DNA of 64,000 nt from Limnobacter olei (GTDB lineage: Bacteria > Pseudomonadota > Gammaproteobacteria > Burkholderiales > Burkholderiaceae_B), in contig NZ_JARFJD010000002.1 of NCBI RefSeq assembly GCF_029087225.1, positions 434,001 to 498,000 on the forward strand, written 5' to 3'. Each line of letters begins with the position of its first letter. The stretch's first letter is position 1. The notes beneath the pieces were generated by a model. The model saw nothing but the letters and a program-made list of their open reading frames with translations. It did no database searches and was not told the DNA's origin. A program made the translations under genes and the position numbers. This document shows positions 8,623 to 17,617 of the stretch, in pieces.

Positions 8623-11028
8623 TTAGTTACGTACGGGCTTGCCGGTTTGCAGCATGCCCATGATTCGTTCTTGTGTCTTGGGGTTGTCGAGCAACTTCAC
8701 GAAGTGCTTGCGTTCCAGATTCAGGAACCACTCTTCATCCACCAAAGAGCCAGTTTCAATTTCGCCACCGCACACCACTTCGGCGATTACGCAGCCCAAA
8801 TGGAAGTCGTAAGCGGAAATGAAACCACCGTCGCGCATGTTCACCAGCTGTGCCTTGATCGTGGCGTAGCCTGATTTGCCTGCGGCGGGTACACCCTTGA
8901 TTTTGTGAGGTGGACGATAGCCGCCGTCGAACATGGCACGGGCGCGAGAAATGGCGACGTACAGCAGTTCATGGCTGTTGAATACGATGGTGTCCGATTC
9001 CTTGATGAAACCAAGGTCGCGACATTCCATGGCCGATGTGCCCACCTTGGCGGTGGCTGCGGTCATGAAGCCGTCTTTCAGGAAAGCCAATACATCGGAT
9101 GAACCTGCTTTTTGAGCAGCCAAACCAGCGTTGATCGCAATTTCCTTCAAGCCACCACCGCCGGGAATCAGGCCAACGCCCACTTCCACCAAACCCATGT
9201 AGCTTTCCAGGTTTGCAACGCGTGCGGCACAGTGAATTGCGAATTCGCAACCACCACCCAAGGCGAGGCCAGTTACAGCGGCCACGGTGGGTACCTGTGC
9301 ATATTTCAGCGCAGCAGTGCCTTTCTGGAATTCTGCCACCATGGGTTCAATGGCCTTGCCGCCGCCCTGCATGAATGCAGGCAACATGGCTTGCAGGTCA
9401 GCGCCTGCGGAGAAGGGCTCATCCGGGCTCCACAGCACCAGGCCTTTGTAGCTTTTTTCAGCCAAGGCGATGGCTTCATGGGTGCCAGTGATTACATCTG
9501 GACCAATGGCGTGCATTTTGGTTTTGATCGACAAGATCAACACATCATCATGGCCGGGTGCGGTCCAAATGCGAACTGCATCGTTTTCTTTGATGGTGGT
9601 GCCACCGTTGTGGCCAGTCACAGTTGTTTCGCCCAATACTTTGGCGCGGAAGATTTGGCGCTGGTACACCGGCAAATCTTTGCGGGGTACGAATGAATTG
9701 GTCGCTGGGCTGAATGCGCCAGCGGTGCTATACACGCCGCCGTTGTCGGCCACCGGGCCTTCAAAAACCCAGGCGGGCAGCGGTGCGTTGCACAAGGCTT
9801 CGCCTGCATCGATGTCGGCCTTCACCCACTCAGCAACTTGCTTCCAGCCAGCGGCTTGCCAGGTTTCGAATGGACCTTCGGTCCAGCCGTAACCCCAGCG
9901 CAAACTGAAATCCACTTCACGTGCAGTGTCAGCAATATCGTTCAAATGGAATGCGATGTAGTGAAATGCGTCGCGGAAAATCGCCCACAGGAATTTGGCC
10001 TGTGGATGCTCGGAAGCACGCAGCGCAGCCATGCGTTCAGCCACGTTGCGGTTCTTCAGAATTTTCAATACAGCTTCATCGGCCTTGCCTTCAGATGGCA
10101 CATAGCTGCTGGAGTTCGCATCGAACACCATGATCTGCTTGCCTTCTTTCTTGAAGAAACCGCCCTTGGTTTTCTGGCCGAGCGCGCCTTTTTCAACTAG
10201 TGTTTTCAACACGGCAGGTGTTGCGTAGCTGGGTGCAAACGGGTCGTTGGGCAGTGTGTTTTGCATGGTTGCAATCACGTGGCCCATGGTGTCCAGACCC
10301 ACCACGTCGGCGGTGCGGAAGGTGGCGGATTTCGCGCGACCCAGTTTGGAACCGGTCAGTTGGTCCACGATGTCGAATGGAATACCATACTTCGCTGCTT
10401 CAGCCATGGTGGCCAGCATGCCGGCCACGCCCACGCGGTTGGCCACGAAGTTGGGCGTGTCTTTCGCAGTAATAATGCCCTTGCCCAAGGTGGTTGTCAG
10501 GAAGGTTTCCAGATTGTCCAGAATGTCCTGACGTGTGGTGCTCAAAGGAATGAGTTCACACAGGTGCATGTAGCGAGGCGGGTTGAAGAAGTGAACGCCA
10601 CAGAAGCGGCTCTTGAGTTCTGCATCAAAACCTTCGCTGAGTTTGGAAATGCTCAAGCCCGATGTGTTGGTGGCAAAAATTGCAGTGGCATTGATGTGCG
10701 GTGCGACTTTTTTGTACAGGTCGTGTTTCCAGTCCATACGTTCGGCAATGGCTTCAATCACCAGGTCGCAGCCCTGCAGCAATTCCAGGTGCTCTTCGTA
10801 GTTGGCGGCTTGCACATATTGCGCAACGTCTTTCGCGCCAAACGGTGCAGGCTTCAGTTTGGTCAGGTTCAGAATGGCTTTGTCTACGATGCCATTCTTG
10901 GGGCCTTCCTTGGCTGGCAAATCAAACAGCACCACAGGCACTTTGGCATTGGCACAGTGGGCAGCAATTTGTGCGCCCATCACGCCAGCGCCGAGCACGG
11001 CGACTTTGCGAACGATGAAATTGGACAC
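8623..11028 (-). CDS. 3-hydroxyacyl-CoA dehydrogenase/enoyl-CoA hydratase, FadN-type domain order
   Basis: This 801-residue protein catalyses two central steps of beta-oxidation: hydration of enoyl-CoA and NAD-dependent oxidation of 3-hydroxyacyl-CoA. The dehydrogenase comes first: GAGVMGAQIAAHCANA near residue 14 binds NAD, and GVHFFNPPRYMHLCELIP near 143 and DTPNFVANRVG near 189 are family motifs. The hydratase part lies at about residues 480-700, with PFSAGADLQAM and GLALGGGCEFAIH. This order is opposite to E. coli FadB and matches the FadN type. The start is a GTG at 11028 with a clear AAGGAG site. It lies between acyl-CoA dehydrogenase and thiolase genes. Confidence 0.93.
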   Translation of the reverse strand: MSNFIVRKVAVLGAGVMGAQIAAHCANAKVPVVLFDLPAKEGPKNGIVDKAILNLTKLKPAPFGAKDVAQYVQAANYEEHLELLQGCDLVIEAIAERMDWKHDLYKKVAPHINATAIFATNTSGLSISKLSEGFDAELKSRFCGVHFFNPPRYMHLCELIPLSTTRQDILDNLETFLTTTLGKGIITAKDTPNFVANRVGVAGMLATMAEAAKYGIPFDIVDQLTGSKLGRAKSATFRTADVVGLDTMGHVIATMQNTLPNDPFAPSYATPAVLKTLVEKGALGQKTKGGFFKKEGKQIMVFDANSSSYVPSEGKADEAVLKILKNRNVAERMAALRASEHPQAKFLWAIFRDAFHYIAFHLNDIADTAREVDFSLRWGYGWTEGPFETWQAAGWKQVAEWVKADIDAGEALCNAPLPAWVFEGPVADNGGVYSTAGAFSPATNSFVPRKDLPVYQRQIFRAKVLGETTVTGHNGGTTIKENDAVRIWTAPGHDDVLILSIKTKMHAIGPDVITGTHEAIALAEKSYKGLVLWSPDEPFSAGADLQAMLPAFMQGGGKAIEPMVAEFQKGTAALKYAQVPTVAAVTGLALGGGCEFAIHCAARVANLESYMGLVEVGVGLIPGGGGLKEIAINAGLAAQKAGSSDVLAFLKDGFMTAATAKVGTSAMECRDLGFIKESDTIVFNSHELLYVAISRARAMFDGGYRPPHKIKGVPAAGKSGYATIKAQLVNMRDGGFISAYDFHLGCVIAEVVCGGEIETGSLVDEEWFLNLERKHFVKLLDNPKTQERIMGMLQTGKPVRN

Positions 11029-11060
11029 GCGTGTCTCCTTCGAGTTAATTGGTTTGAACG

Positions 11061-11085
11061 CCCGCAGCCGATTGCAGGCTGCGGG
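11061..11085 (-). other. Intercistronic hairpin in the beta-oxidation operon
   Basis: CCCGCAGCC at 11061-11069 pairs perfectly with GGCTGCGGG at 11077-11085 around a 7-base loop. It lies in the 76-base gap between the acyl-CoA dehydrogenase and dehydrogenase/hydratase genes. There is no T run on either side, so it is more likely an RNA-stabilising or processing hairpin than a full terminator. Confidence 0.55.
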
Positions 11086-11104
11086 GTACTACGGGACAGG
11101 TTTC

Positions 11105-12895
11105 TTAGAACAGGTCAGCTTCCATTTCCATCAGGCTGCTGGAACCTGCGCGCGCTTTGCGAATCAGCATGGCGGTCTCAGGCAGCATTTTCTGGAAGTA
11201 GAAACGGGCTGTGTGCAACTTGGCGGTGTAGAACTTGTCGCCACTGGCTTGTTTTTCCAGCGCGATTTTTGCAGCTTTGGCGAAGAAGTAAGCGTAGAAC
11301 AGATGACCCACAACGCGCAGGTAATCCACGGCAGCAGCGCCCACTTCATCGGGGTTTTGCATGGCCTTGCCACCAATTTCCATGGTCAGCTTGCTGACCT
11401 TGTCGCCCAAATCAGCCAGGGGTTCAATGAACTCTTTCATGGCTGGGTTGTTGGCTTCTGATTCGCACAGCGCACGCACCATTTTGCCGAACTTCATCAG
11501 CTTGGCACCACCGTCGCCCAGCACCTTGCGACCCAGCAGGTCCAGTGACTGAATGGTGTTGGTGCCTTCATAAATCATGTTGATGCGGCTGTCGCGAACG
11601 TATTGTTCCATGCCCCACTCGGCGATGTAACCGTGGCCGCCGTACACTTGCATACAGTGTGAAGTGGCTTCCCAGGCGTTGTCGGTGATGAAGGCTTTCA
11701 CGATTGGTGTAGCCAGAGCAACCATGTCAGAAGCTTCCTTGCGAACTGCTTCATCGGGGTGGTTCAGTTCTTTGTCCAGTTCCAGCGCAGTCCACATGCA
11801 CAATGCGCGGCCACCTTCAGCATACGCGCGGGTGGTCAACAGCATTTTGCGCACATCGGGGTGAACGATGATGGGGTCTGCTGGCTTGTCGCTTGCCTTC
11901 GGGCCTGTCAGCGAACGGCTTTGAATACGGTCTTTCGCATACACCACCGCGTTTTGGTAAGCCACTTCGGTCAGGCCCAGTGACTGCATGCCCACGCCCA
12001 GGCGGGCTGCGTTCATCATCACGAACATGGCCGCCAAGCCGCGGTGGGGTTGACCAATCAGCCAGCCGGTTGCGCCGTCCAGGTTCATCTGACAAGTAGC
12101 ATTGCCGTGAATACCCATTTTGTGTTCAATAGCGCCACAGAAAATCGGGTTGCGCGCACCCAGCGAGCCATCGGCATTGGGAATGAATTTCGGTACCAGG
12201 AACAGGGAAATGCCCTTGGTGCCAACGGGTGCATCGGGCAAGCGGGCCAACACCAAGTGAATGATGTTCTCGGCCATGTCATGTTCACCCGAGCTGATGA
12301 AAATTTTCGCACCGGTAATTTTGTAGCTGCCATCAGCCTGAGGTTCGGCTTTGCTGCGCAGCATGCCAAGGTCGGTACCGCAGTGTGGTTCGGTCAGGCA
12401 CATGGTGCCGGTCCATTCGCCGCTGGTCAGCTTGGGCAGGTACAAATCTTTCTGTTCCTGACTGCCATGCTCGTGCAAGCAATCGTAAGCGCCGTGCGTC
12501 AAGCCGGGGTACATGGTCCAGGCCTGGTTGGCACTGTTCATCATTTCATAGAAAGCCTGGTTCACAGTCACTGGCAAGCCCTGACCACCGTAATTGGGGT
12601 CGCAGCTTAGCGAGGCCCAACCGGCTTCCACAAACTGCTGATAGGCTTCTTTGAAGCCTGTCGGTGTTTTCAGTGAATGGTCGGCCTTGTTCAAAGTACA
12701 ACCTTCTGAATCGCCCACGGCGTTCAGGGGCTGCAACACTTCCGCGCAGAATTTGCCGCCTTCTTCGATGATCTGATTCACCGTGTCTGCGTCAATTTCT
12801 TCAAAGGCGGGAATGCTTTTGAAAGTAGCTTCTGCGTTCAACATTTCGTGCAGTACGAATTGCATGTCGCGGATTGGGGGCGTGTATTGGCTCAT
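11105..12895 (-). CDS. Acyl-CoA dehydrogenase with C-terminal extension
   Basis: This 596-residue flavoprotein oxidises acyl-CoA to trans-2-enoyl-CoA, the first step of beta-oxidation, passing electrons to electron-transferring flavoprotein. Motifs include MCLTEPHCGTDLG near residue 165, KIFISSGEHDM near 197, VYGGHGYIAEWGMEQYVRD near 417 and the catalytic glutamate E443 in MIYEGTNTIQ. The last 150 residues form the extra C-terminal domain of the larger bacterial acyl-CoA dehydrogenases, making it about 200 residues longer than classical ones. GGAG lies about 9 bases before the ATG at 12895. It is the first structural gene after the tetR gene, 17 bases downstream of it. Confidence 0.94.
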   Translation of the reverse strand: MSQYTPPIRDMQFVLHEMLNAEATFKSIPAFEEIDADTVNQIIEEGGKFCAEVLQPLNAVGDSEGCTLNKADHSLKTPTGFKEAYQQFVEAGWASLSCDPNYGGQGLPVTVNQAFYEMMNSANQAWTMYPGLTHGAYDCLHEHGSQEQKDLYLPKLTSGEWTGTMCLTEPHCGTDLGMLRSKAEPQADGSYKITGAKIFISSGEHDMAENIIHLVLARLPDAPVGTKGISLFLVPKFIPNADGSLGARNPIFCGAIEHKMGIHGNATCQMNLDGATGWLIGQPHRGLAAMFVMMNAARLGVGMQSLGLTEVAYQNAVVYAKDRIQSRSLTGPKASDKPADPIIVHPDVRKMLLTTRAYAEGGRALCMWTALELDKELNHPDEAVRKEASDMVALATPIVKAFITDNAWEATSHCMQVYGGHGYIAEWGMEQYVRDSRINMIYEGTNTIQSLDLLGRKVLGDGGAKLMKFGKMVRALCESEANNPAMKEFIEPLADLGDKVSKLTMEIGGKAMQNPDEVGAAAVDYLRVVGHLFYAYFFAKAAKIALEKQASGDKFYTAKLHTARFYFQKMLPETAMLIRKARAGSSSLMEMEADLF

Positions 12896-12912
12896 TGAAG
12901 TGTCTCCTGGTA

Positions 12913-13527
12913 CTACTGGCTCAGAATTTCTGACGGGGTTTGCTGGTAATGCTGAATCATGCGTTCAAAGCCTTGGCGGGCCCGCTTCACAGACGAAGAA
13001 TCACCCATAAGGCGACCTTGCTGGTGGGCTGCCAGAATCAGGCCGACCATCTCGAATACGAGTTGGTCCGCATGGGCCTGATTGGCCGGTAAATGATTTT
13101 CTTCGATGGCCTGTGCCGTGGCACGGTGCATTTCTTTTTGCCAGTCGCGATGCATTTTCACCAGGACATCGCGAACCGCCCCTGGCCTGTCATCGTATTC
13201 TGTCGCGCCTGAAATATAGATGCAACCACTGTCGATTTCCTTGCCGATCCGGTCAAGCCAACGCATGAAAATTGCACGCAAACGGGGCAATCCGCGGGGC
13301 TCTTTCAAACAGGGAAACAACACGGCGTTGATGAATTGGGTCTCGTACTCTTGAAGTACGGCAATTTGAAGTTCTTCTCGCGAACCGAAGTGGGCGAATA
13401 CGCCGCTTTTGCTCATGGCCATTTTTTCTGCGATAGAACCAATGGTCAAACCCTCGAGTCCCTGTGTGGACGCGATTTCAAGCGCCGCCTCAACAATGGC
13501 GGCTCGGGTTTGTTCACCTTTGCGCAT
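12913..13527 (-). CDS. TetR/AcrR-family regulator heading the beta-oxidation operon
   Basis: This 204-residue repressor-type protein has an N-terminal DNA-binding domain: RAAIVEAALEIASTQG then the helix-turn-helix LTIGSIAEKMAMSKSGVFAHF at about residues 24-45. The C-terminal domain resembles the TetR_C ligand-binding type with GCIYISGATEYDD. It is the first gene of the operon, 17 bases ahead of acyl-CoA dehydrogenase, so it is likely autoregulated and responsive to acyl-CoA. TetR regulators of fatty-acid use such as FadP are known in Betaproteobacteria; equating it with FadP is inference. No ribosome site is visible before the ATG at 13527, and a palindrome lies only 13 bases upstream, so a leaderless transcript is possible. 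Confidence 0.9.
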   Translation of the reverse strand: MRKGEQTRAAIVEAALEIASTQGLEGLTIGSIAEKMAMSKSGVFAHFGSREELQIAVLQEYETQFINAVLFPCLKEPRGLPRLRAIFMRWLDRIGKEIDSGCIYISGATEYDDRPGAVRDVLVKMHRDWQKEMHRATAQAIEENHLPANQAHADQLVFEMVGLILAAHQQGRLMGDSSSVKRARQGFERMIQHYQQTPSEILSQ

Positions 13528-13540
13528 ATAGAAAATAGAC

Positions 13541-13550
13541 CGAACGTTCG
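13541..13550. promoter_or_regulatory. Candidate TetR operator in front of the beta-oxidation operon
   Basis: The perfect 10-base palindrome CGAACGTTCG lies 13-23 bases before the tetR start codon, flanked by AT-rich sequence where a promoter would sit. Its placement fits an autorepression site for the TetR protein encoded next to it. Binding is inferred. Confidence 0.55.
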
Positions 13551-13641
13551 TTTTTTTATGAGTGTACGCTATTTCTTCGGCAAAATGGGAATGGGCCAGG
13601 TTAGAGAAATTCCTCTAGGGCATCATTATCCACGAAATATT

Positions 13642-13658
13642 ATTCAAATTATTTGAAT
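13642..13658. promoter_or_regulatory. AT-rich perfect palindrome between tetR and doxX
   Basis: ATTCAAATTATTTGAAT is a 17-base palindrome with 8-base arms and a single central base. It lies in the 227-base divergent region, about 97 bases before doxX and 115 before tetR. The half site ATTCAAA also opens the two related sites at 24724 and 28851, but the spacing differs. It is probably a protein-binding site of unknown owner. Confidence 0.45.
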
Positions 13659-13754
13659 GATTACTGCAAAAAAGGTCACTCGATTTTTAGCAATTGAACG
13701 CGCATGATTCGCTCATCGATTCAGTGAATCGCAAACCCAATACGGAGAATTGAA

Positions 13755-14207
13755 ATGACTACAGCAAACACAACACACGCAAGCACGAATGTTCTGGACA
13801 ATGCCTTTAACTCATCAGCCTCAACCATTGCCCTGATTGGCCGGGTTCTACTGGCTACCATGTTTGTTCTGGCGGGCTTCGACAAAATCGGAGGGTTCGA
13901 GGGCACCGCCGGGTACATCGGTTCTGTGGGTCTGCCTTTTCCAGAAGTACTGACTGTGCTGACCATTGCGGTTGAAATTGGCGCGGGGCTGGCTTTGATT
14001 GTCGGCTTTCAGGTACGAATTGCAGCGTTGCTGCTGGCCGGCTTCACCCTGGCTGCCTCGGTTTTGTTTCACAACTACTGGGCCATGCCTGCTGAACAGG
14101 CATTTGTGCAGCAACTGATGTTCATGAAAAACGTGAGTGTGGCTGGTGGCCTGCTAATGGTTGTGGCTTTGGGTGGTGGCACACTTGGCTTGAGCAAAGG
14201 CAAATAA
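13755..14207 (+). CDS. DoxX-family membrane protein
   Basis: This 150-residue protein has four membrane segments (near residues 25-44, 60-82, 85-105 and 120-143) and the DoxX opening IGRVLLATMFVLAGFDKIGGFEG. The family sits in the inner membrane and is linked to thiol and redox homeostasis in some bacteria, but its chemistry is not settled. The first 20 residues are polar and rich in Thr, Asn and Ser, longer than in many relatives. CGGAGAA lies a few bases before the ATG at 13755. It is transcribed divergently from the beta-oxidation operon and ends tail to tail with pdeM. Confidence 0.88.
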   Translation: MTTANTTHASTNVLDNAFNSSASTIALIGRVLLATMFVLAGFDKIGGFEGTAGYIGSVGLPFPEVLTVLTIAVEIGAGLALIVGFQVRIAALLLAGFTLAASVLFHNYWAMPAEQAFVQQLMFMKNVSVAGGLLMVVALGGGTLGLSKGK

Positions 14208-14227
14208 AGAACAATCAAGTGGCAAAT

Positions 14228-14249
14228 CAGTGGGCTGAAGGGCCCACTG
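14228..14249. terminator. Possible convergent stop hairpin between doxX and pdeM
   Basis: CAGTGGGC at 14228-14235 pairs perfectly with GCCCACTG at 14242-14249 around a 6-base loop, right between the ends of two convergent genes. There is no T run, so its strength as a terminator is doubtful. Confidence 0.4.
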
Positions 14250-14250
14250 T

Positions 14251-14901
14251 TCACACCACTGGAAATACTGCTTCGCTGGCCTGGGGATTGACTGCATAAC
14301 CGCCGGTGAAAGCACCAAATGAAGGCAGTATGAGCTGATCGCTTTTCAGGTAGAAGCATGGCAATCGGGCTCGGCTTCTACCTTTTCCATTCAGTACCAC
14401 GACTGGGTGCTCATGCCCGGCAAGCACCAAAGCATCTTGCACGGTCTGTGGGTGATGGCACAAGGCAAACCCACCCAGCATGAAAGGCTCCTCCACCACC
14501 GAAATGTTCAAACTTGCAGGCGGATCACCCGCCCTGCTGTCATGATTGCCGCGAATCAACGTCATGGTCAGGTTTGCGTGCTGGACGCGCCAAGCCATCA
14601 GTTTGCTGAGCAAGTCGGGGTTGTGCGCCATTTTTGCGTGCAACAAATCGCCCAGAAAATACACCGAAAGTGGATTGAATTCTGCGATACATTCTGAGAG
14701 CTTATCCAGATTCTCTTGAGTGGTCCCCGCAGGCACAGGCACACCCAGGCTGCGAAAGGTAGCGGCTTTGCCCAAATGAACATCGGCGACAAAAAGCGCC
14801 TTGTGTGCGGGTGAAAACGCCGTTTTGTGGCGCGACAGTTGAAGTGCGCCAAAAGGTGTTTCCATTGAATGTACTGAAGAGTTTGCTGACAACAAATGCA
14901 C
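14251..14901 (-). CDS. pdeM: Ligase-associated DNA damage response endonuclease/phosphoesterase PdeM
   Basis: This 216-residue calcineurin-like metallophosphoesterase belongs to the PdeM group found with ATP-dependent repair ligases. Metal-binding motifs are ADVHLGK (residues 39-45), FLGDLLH and IRGNHD near 118; a later GHEHPVVV supplies the last histidine. The start is a GTG at 14901; an ATG 12 codons further in is a possible alternative. It lies 35 bases downstream of the Lhr-like helicase gene on the same strand. In many Proteobacteria this gene forms one cluster with the helicase, ligase and exonuclease; here the ligase and exonuclease lie 17 kb away. Confidence 0.9.
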   Translation of the reverse strand: MHLLSANSSVHSMETPFGALQLSRHKTAFSPAHKALFVADVHLGKAATFRSLGVPVPAGTTQENLDKLSECIAEFNPLSVYFLGDLLHAKMAHNPDLLSKLMAWRVQHANLTMTLIRGNHDSRAGDPPASLNISVVEEPFMLGGFALCHHPQTVQDALVLAGHEHPVVVLNGKGRSRARLPCFYLKSDQLILPSFGAFTGGYAVNPQASEAVFPVV

Positions 14902-14936
14902 GGTGAAGATGACCTGAATTGTAATTTTGAAATCTG

Positions 14937-17576
14937 TTAAACCTGAGCTGCTTTCTCTAGCTCGGCCACCATTCTTGCCACACGATCGCTGAGCTTTTCC
15001 GTGCTAACGGTTTCGCGCAACCGCTCAATCAGCAAGGGAAACGCAAAAGGTGTTGGGCGATCAATCGACTTGAACACCAAAGTTTTGCCGTGAATTGCAC
15101 AAAGCGCTGCCTCCATTCGTTTCAAATCAAGTTCTTGTTCAAGCGCCTCACGCTGGGCCTGGTCCAGCAACAAATTATTTTGATCGTGTTTTTTGAACAC
15201 CTCGAAAAACAAACCGCTGGAGGCTTGTAACTGCTTTGCACTTTTTCCCGCCCCGGGGAAGCCTTGAAAAACCAAACCCGCGATTCTGGCAATCTCACGG
15301 AAACGTCGCTGGGCGAGTTCAGAGGCGTTGAGACAAGCCAGCACGTCCTCGAAAAGATTCTCCGTAGAAAACAACGGGGCTTGTGCAAGGCTGCCCGCAA
15401 TCCATTCATGCCAGTTCACGGGTTCCGCACTCAACAGTTCAAACCCGTAATCGTTCATGGCAATTGAAAACGTGCCCGGCTTGTTCCGCGAGGCACGCCA
15501 GGCCAGAAGACTGGCCAAGCCAATGTGAACAGTTCGTCCTTCAAACGGATATACAAACAGGTGGTGACCTTCTTTGCTGTGCAGCGCTTCAATCAGCAAG
15601 TTGCCAGTATTGGGCAAAGCACTCCAGCGCATTTGCAAGGCCAACAAACTCTCAAGTGCGCGCAGCTCGGGCAAAGTGGTCTTTTTCCCGGAAGAAATAG
15701 CCTGGTGCGCCAGCTCCAGCATTTGCAGGGAGGCGTGCGCAAGTTCACTACTCAAGGGCATTTTACCGCCCTGCCACTGCGGCACCGTGGCTTTTTTGCG
15801 GTCGGCTTTGCGCACATAGGCAGTCATGTCACGCACCTTCACCAGTTCGAGCACGCGACCTGCAAAACTGAAACAATCGCCGGTCTTCAAGCGTGCGATG
15901 AATCCTTCTTCAATGGTGCCAAGGCGCCCGCCAGTCATCCACGCCACATGCATCGCTGAGTCGGAGACAATGGTACCCACCGACATGGCATGCCTGCGCG
16001 CAATGTCACGCCGGGGCACGCGGTAAATACCTTCCTCATCGGCGGCCACCCTTTGATAGTCCGGATACGCAGCCAGGCTTTCGCCTCCCTTCTCTACAAA
16101 AGCCAAGGCCCAATCAAACTGGGAGCGGCTCAAATTTTCATAGGCACTTGTGGTGCGCACTTCGGCAAACAATTCATCGGGTTTAAATCCAGTGCCCATG
16201 GCCACAGTCACCAGGTGCTGCACCAACACGTCCAGTGGGGCCAATGGGCTGAAACGCGATTCAATCTGTTTTTGCTGGGCAGCATGGCGGGCAGCGGCGG
16301 CCTCGACCAATTCAAGCGCATGGGTAGGCACCACGGTAATTCGGGAGGGCCTGCCGGGCGCGTGCCCGGAACGACCTGCACGTTGGAGCAGACGGGCAAC
16401 GCCTTTGGGCGAACCAATTTGAATCACGCGTTCTACGGGTAGAAAATCGACGCCCAGATCAAGCGATGAAGTACACACCACAGCCTTCAGGCTGCCGTTT
16501 TTTAATCCCTGCTCAACCCAATCGCGCACGGTTTTATCGAGTGAGCCGTGGTGCAAGGCCAGTAAACCGGCGTAGTCGGGCCGGGCTTCGAGCAAAGCCT
16601 GATACCAAATTTCCGCTTGGGAACGTGTGTTGGTGAATACGAGGGTAGATGCAGACTGGTCGATTTCCCGCGCCACAAACTCAAGCTGATTCAAGCCCAA
16701 ATGCCCGCCCCAGGGAAAACGCTCAAAGGTGTCAGGAATCAAACTGTCGATCATCAGTTGTTTGGGCAGTTTGCCTTGAACCAATGTGCACTTACCGTGG
16801 TTTTTAACCGGATGCAGCAGCACATCCATGGCCACAGGTAAGTTACCCAAAGTAGCGCTTAACCCCCACACCTGCAGGCCCGGGTTAATTCGGGCCAGGC
16901 GTGCGATGGCCAACTGCAGTTGCACACCACGTTTGTTGCCGATCAGTTCATGCCATTCATCGACCACCAACACTTGCAGTTTGCTCAAGTTGGGCTGGCT
17001 GCTGGCGCGCGTGAACATCAGGGTCAGACTTTCAGGCGTGGTAACCAAAGCGAAAGGGGGGTTGCGCAAAATCGCTGCTCGCGCGGCTGAATCGGTGTCG
17101 CCGGTTTGCAAGGCCACATCGCAATCACCCACCAAGGCTGACAGCGATTGATGCAAAGCCTTGGTGCTGTCAGCAGCCAAAGCGCGCATGGGTGTTATCC
17201 ACATGACACGGGTTGCCGCACCCCTTGGCTTGGGAAGTTGTGCCAGCCGAAGCAAGGCACCCAGCCACACCGCCAGGGTTTTACCAGCGCCGGTGGTGGC
17301 ATGAAGCAAGCCGCTGTGGCCTTTCTGAAATGCCTTCCACACCTGCAATTGATACTCGAAAGGCTGCCAGCCTTGTGCGTCGAACCACTCCTGAAGATTG
17401 GCCAGGGTGAGTTCTGACAACGGCGGCCTATTCGCCTGAAGAACGACTTCGGGAGCTTGACCTACAGTGGCTGGTACCAAATTTACTGCCCTGTCGGCCG
17501 CTTTCTTTTTTCGACGCAGGGCTTTGAGCTGCGTACCCACATTGGGGCCTGGCGGAATACCTCGAAATTCAGACAT
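14937..17576 (-). CDS. Ligase-associated Lhr-like DEXH-box helicase
   Basis: This 879-residue superfamily 2 helicase belongs to the Lhr family and specifically to the group associated with bacterial ATP-dependent DNA ligases and DNA damage response. Walker A is ATTGAGKT with K99, motif II is DEWH at residues 206-209, and motif VI is [12 protein letters not shown]. The region after the two RecA domains continues with the Lhr winged-helix and beta-barrel parts (for example [18 protein letters not shown]). Length is about that of the family's short type. PdeM follows directly. It probably unwinds DNA or DNA-RNA hybrids during repair. Confidence 0.93.
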   Translation of the reverse strand: MSEFRGIPPGPNVGTQLKALRRKKKAADRAVNLVPATVGQAPEVVLQANRPPLSELTLANLQEWFDAQGWQPFEYQLQVWKAFQKGHSGLLHATTGAGKTLAVWLGALLRLAQLPKPRGAATRVMWITPMRALAADSTKALHQSLSALVGDCDVALQTGDTDSAARAAILRNPPFALVTTPESLTLMFTRASSQPNLSKLQVLVVDEWHELIGNKRGVQLQLAIARLARINPGLQVWGLSATLGNLPVAMDVLLHPVKNHGKCTLVQGKLPKQLMIDSLIPDTFERFPWGGHLGLNQLEFVAREIDQSASTLVFTNTRSQAEIWYQALLEARPDYAGLLALHHGSLDKTVRDWVEQGLKNGSLKAVVCTSSLDLGVDFLPVERVIQIGSPKGVARLLQRAGRSGHAPGRPSRITVVPTHALELVEAAAARHAAQQKQIESRFSPLAPLDVLVQHLVTVAMGTGFKPDELFAEVRTTSAYENLSRSQFDWALAFVEKGGESLAAYPDYQRVAADEEGIYRVPRRDIARRHAMSVGTIVSDSAMHVAWMTGGRLGTIEEGFIARLKTGDCFSFAGRVLELVKVRDMTAYVRKADRKKATVPQWQGGKMPLSSELAHASLQMLELAHQAISSGKKTTLPELRALESLLALQMRWSALPNTGNLLIEALHSKEGHHLFVYPFEGRTVHIGLASLLAWRASRNKPGTFSIAMNDYGFELLSAEPVNWHEWIAGSLAQAPLFSTENLFEDVLACLNASELAQRRFREIARIAGLVFQGFPGAGKSAKQLQASSGLFFEVFKKHDQNNLLLDQAQREALEQELDLKRMEAALCAIHGKTLVFKSIDRPTPFAFPLLIERLRETVSTEKLSDRVARMVAELEKAAQV

Positions 17577-17617
17577 GTTTTACTGCATTGATGATCCGGT
17601 TCCCGATTGTGCCATGG

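Noticed and set aside
10261-11397. Open frame of 378 codons on the plus strand
   Set aside because: It lies fully antisense to the two beta-oxidation genes, has no family pattern and no ribosome site; it is a shadow of GC-rich codon use.
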